From DATBAK01 sp036787815 (GTDB taxonomy: Bacteria; Actinomycetota; Acidimicrobiia; IMCC26256; PALSA-610), in contig DAIQOP010000223.1 of assembly GCA_036787815.1 (NCBI GenBank), positions 1 through 6,755 on the forward strand: a stretch of DNA of 6,755 bases, written 5' to 3'. Shown here one piece after another: positions 5,642 through 6,755 of this stretch; within the stretch, counting starts at the first letter, position 1, and every line of letters starts with the position of its first letter. The notes beneath the pieces were generated by a model, which did no database searches, was not told where the DNA came from, and saw only the letters and a list, made by a program, of their open reading frames with translations. The translations under genes and the position numbers were made by a program.

Positions 5642-6113
5642 CTCGTCGCGCCAGCTTCACGGCTCGGCAGGGTGACACCTTGATCGCGCCCGCCTCTACT
5701 GCCGTCGAGCAGATCGACCGGAGCACGTTGTACGCGTTCCGGACTGTTCCCGCGCCGAGCCCCGCACCGGAAAGGTCCGAAACGAAGCCGCGCACCGCGA
5801 CCGTGTCGAGGCGCGCGATAGGCACGGCACCAAGGCGCCGCCGAACGTGTGCGTCGAGGATCGACTCGTAACCAGCGCGCGTTTTCGGCTTCAGGTGTAC
5901 GACGGTCGCGAGCCACCGCGCCGCCCATTCGTCGACCGTCACCCGCCCACGATCGGGGTCGACCCACGCGTTAGTCGCCTTATCAGTCTCGACGCCCGCG
6001 AGCCACCGTTCCGCCTCGCGCTTCGTCGCGAACGTGCGCGACCGCTCGCGTCCCGCCGGGTCGCGGTACCGGGCCCGGTACTTTCGATCGGCTCGCCGTT
6101 CAACGTGCGCCAT
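5589..6113 (-). CDS. Integrase DNA-binding fragment (N-terminal part)
   Basis: A 174-residue frame. Residues 1-50 or so (RADRKYRARYRDPAGRER...FATKREAERWL) resemble the arm-type, AP2-like DNA-binding domain of phage and ICE integrases. Residues 55-150 (VTVDEWAARWLATV...KTRAGYESILDAHVRRRLG...LRSICSTAVEAGAI) are the SAM-like core-binding domain. The family-like sequence ends at about residue 154 (AVKL); the 20 residues after it, to the stop at 5589, are out-of-frame read-through. An in-frame ATG at 6320 would overlap the upstream Xre-like gene and lacks the strong AGGAGG seen before 6113, so 6113 is preferred. Confidence 0.8.
   Translation of the reverse strand: MAHVERRADRKYRARYRDPAGRERSRTFATKREAERWLAGVETDKATNAWVDPDRGRVTVDEWAARWLATVVHLKPKTRAGYESILDAHVRRRLGAVPIARLDTVAVRGFVSDLSGAGLGAGTVRNAYNVLRSICSTAVEAGAIKVSPCRAVKLARRDGVPHCGTGRPARPGAR
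5641..5656 (-). other. Frameshift zone in the integrase gene
   Basis: The N-terminal frame reads AAG CTG GCG CGA CGA GAT GGT and then diverges. The C-terminal frame reads CGC GAC GAG ATG GTG. Skipping one base after CTG gives K-L-R-D-E-M-V-F, as expected at this point of the family. The two frames are both open only between 5589 and 5656. No homopolymer longer than two occurs in 5641-5656, and no classical slippery sequence is evident. Confidence 0.7.
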
Positions 6114-6117
6114 TGGC

Positions 6118-6123
6118 CCTCCT
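6118..6123 (-). promoter_or_regulatory. Strong ribosome binding site of the integrase gene
   Basis: AGGAGG on the minus strand, 4 bases before ATG 6113. It decides the start codon against longer in-frame alternatives and is stronger than the sites of the chromosomal genes on the left. Confidence 0.75.
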
Positions 6124-6204
6124 GCATACGGTCGTTTCGGTCGCAACTCTCGCCATTCAGTACTGCCGGGCCGGGAGAGAGGCAGCTGTCTTGGCGCCAG
6201 GCGT

Positions 6205-6753
6205 CTAGCGAGCCTTCTTCTTCGGAGCCTTCCTCGCAGTACCGGCGGCTCTCTCGGCTTGTTCTTTGGCTCTCCTACCACGCCCCAAGGATCCGGGTGC
6301 GAGGCGATACCGCTCACCACCGCGTTGGAGCAGCCTCTCGAGCAGCTCGTCGATTTCGTCGTAAGCGTCCTCGGCCGTCATGTTGTCGCCGTTGCTCATC
6401 GTTTCGGCGATCTTCTCGATCCCTCTGTTGAAGCCCCGCACGGCTGGGTCCATGTGTACGAGGAATTCTCCTCGGGGCATGTCCGCGAGGAACGGACGGA
6501 GGTCCGCTTCCGGGAGGGGTTCCCAACCTTCGATCCAGCGACGCAAGTGTCTCGACGCGACTTGTTGAGTCGGGGTCATGTCGACTTTCGCGTCACGGTC
6601 GATCGGTACGAGCAGTCGAGCGAGGCTGACCTCGAGCGCAGCCGCGATCTGCACCGCGTCGTCCAGCAGGACCTGGCGCGACCCGTTCTCGATCTTCGCC
6701 ACCGCGCCCTTGGAGCCGATCATCGCCCCGAGGACTTCGAGACGCTTCGTGAG
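6205..6753 (-). CDS. Xre-family helix-turn-helix protein, 5' end outside window
   Basis: The frame remains open to the right edge, so the ATG at 6723 is probably internal; at least 183 residues are visible. The first visible residues (LTKRLEVLGAMIGSKGAVAKIENGSRQ, landmark motif VAKIENGSRQ) followed by LLDDAVQIAAALEVSLARLL are the recognition helix and last helices of a Cro/C1-type HTH. The first helix or helices are beyond the edge. After the HTH comes an uncharacterised region of about 100 residues with an acidic helical segment (TAEDAYDEIDELLERLL), then a basic tail ending KAPKKKAR. It lies 91 bp upstream of the integrase on the same strand. That is a common arrangement for a regulator of element maintenance or excision, but its target is unknown. 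Codon choice is slightly less GC-biased than in the left-hand genes (for example TTC TTC, TCT, CTT runs), consistent with acquired DNA. Confidence 0.8.
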   Translation of the reverse strand, partial: LTKRLEVLGAMIGSKGAVAKIENGSRQVLLDDAVQIAAALEVSLARLLVPIDRDAKVDMTPTQQVASRHLRRWIEGWEPLPEADLRPFLADMPRGEFLVHMDPAVRGFNRGIEKIAETMSNGDNMTAEDAYDEIDELLERLLQRGGERYRLAPGSLGRGRRAKEQAERAAGTARKAPKKKAR

Positions 6754-6755
6754 CT

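Larger units (their letters stand above)
4973..6113 (-). pseudogene. Tyrosine recombinase (phage/ICE-type integrase), interrupted by one net +1 frameshift
   Basis: Read as one gene from ATG 6113 to TGA 4973-4975, the span is 1141 bp. That is 379 codons plus stop plus exactly one surplus base, and 379 residues is a normal size for an integrase. The amino part lies in one frame, the catalytic part in another. Joining them near 5650 restores a smooth interdomain sequence, AVKL followed by RDEMVFLTAEQ. The start at 6113 has an excellent ribosome binding site, AGGAGG (6123-6118), 4 bases upstream. The enzyme would integrate and excise the element at the adjacent tRNA-Pro. The catalytic set R, K, H-x-x-R, H, Y is complete, so the break looks recent or artefactual. 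An excisionase or recombination directionality factor is not visible. The gene points toward the tRNA and follows the Xre-like gene on the same strand. Confidence 0.85.

Noticed and set aside
6114..6204. Search for an operator or promoter between the Xre-like gene and the integrase
   Set aside because: There is an 8-bp palindrome TGGCGCCA (6192-6199) and a TTGCGA/TATGCA pair on the minus strand, but the latter has only a 12-base spacer and the palindrome occurs once; neither is enough for a call.
6114..6320. N-terminal extension of the integrase to ATG 6320
   Set aside because: The added residues are Arg/Pro-rich and unlike integrases, the extension overlaps the Xre-like gene, and AGGAGG supports ATG 6113.
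1..6755. CRISPR arrays, insertion sequences, toxin-antitoxin pairs, riboswitches
   Set aside because: No regularly spaced repeats, no terminal inverted repeats around a transposase, no toxin partner beside the Xre-like gene within the window, and no leader long enough for a riboswitch were seen.

Overview
The window is strongly GC-rich, and in the coding frames nearly every third codon position is G or C. The gene content is a Tad/Flp-type pilus pair, an acyl-CoA carboxylase beta subunit next to HMG-CoA lyase, a tRNA-Pro, and a phage/ICE-type integrase. Together these suggest a chromosome of a high-GC Actinomycetota, possibly an Acidimicrobiia-like lineage. That placement is inference from gene content and style only; no taxonomic marker is present.

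Layout, left to right. (1) Positions 2-1980, + strand: the last 61 codons of a TadE-like protein, then a 598-residue TadG-like surface protein, joined by an ATGA stop/start overlap. The apparent longer reading frame that begins at 10 is not the gene start, because its first 58 codons lie over the tadE-like tail. (2) Positions 2018-4547, + strand: HMG-CoA lyase and a carboxyltransferase (MCC/PCC-type) beta subunit, a leucine or branched-chain acyl-CoA breakdown pair. Their junction carries a perfect 33-bp direct repeat with a 53-bp period. The repeat duplicates the Shine-Dalgarno plus ATGA coupling site and so creates an 18-codon mini-ORF between the two enzymes. (3) Positions 4594-4845: a small zinc-ribbon protein with one membrane helix. 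(4) Positions 4882-4959: tRNA-Pro(GGG) with encoded CCA. (5) Positions 4973-6753, - strand: a tyrosine recombinase gene ending 13 bp from the tRNA 3' end, and behind it an Xre-type DNA-binding protein running off the right edge.

The left two thirds read as ordinary chromosome. From the tRNA rightwards the window enters what looks like an integrated element (prophage, ICE or genomic island) using tRNA-Pro as attachment site. Only its integrase end is visible. The integrase holds all expected catalytic residues but is split by a net +1 frameshift near 5641-5656, so it is a recent pseudogene, a sequencing/assembly error, or, less likely, a recoded gene.

I see no RNA gene other than the tRNA, no CRISPR array, no insertion sequence, and no gene-free stretch over 300 bases. 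No complete novel multi-gene system is visible. The items most worth a second look are the duplicated coupling junction, the tRNA/integrase boundary with its frameshift, and the large cysteine-containing TadG-like protein.
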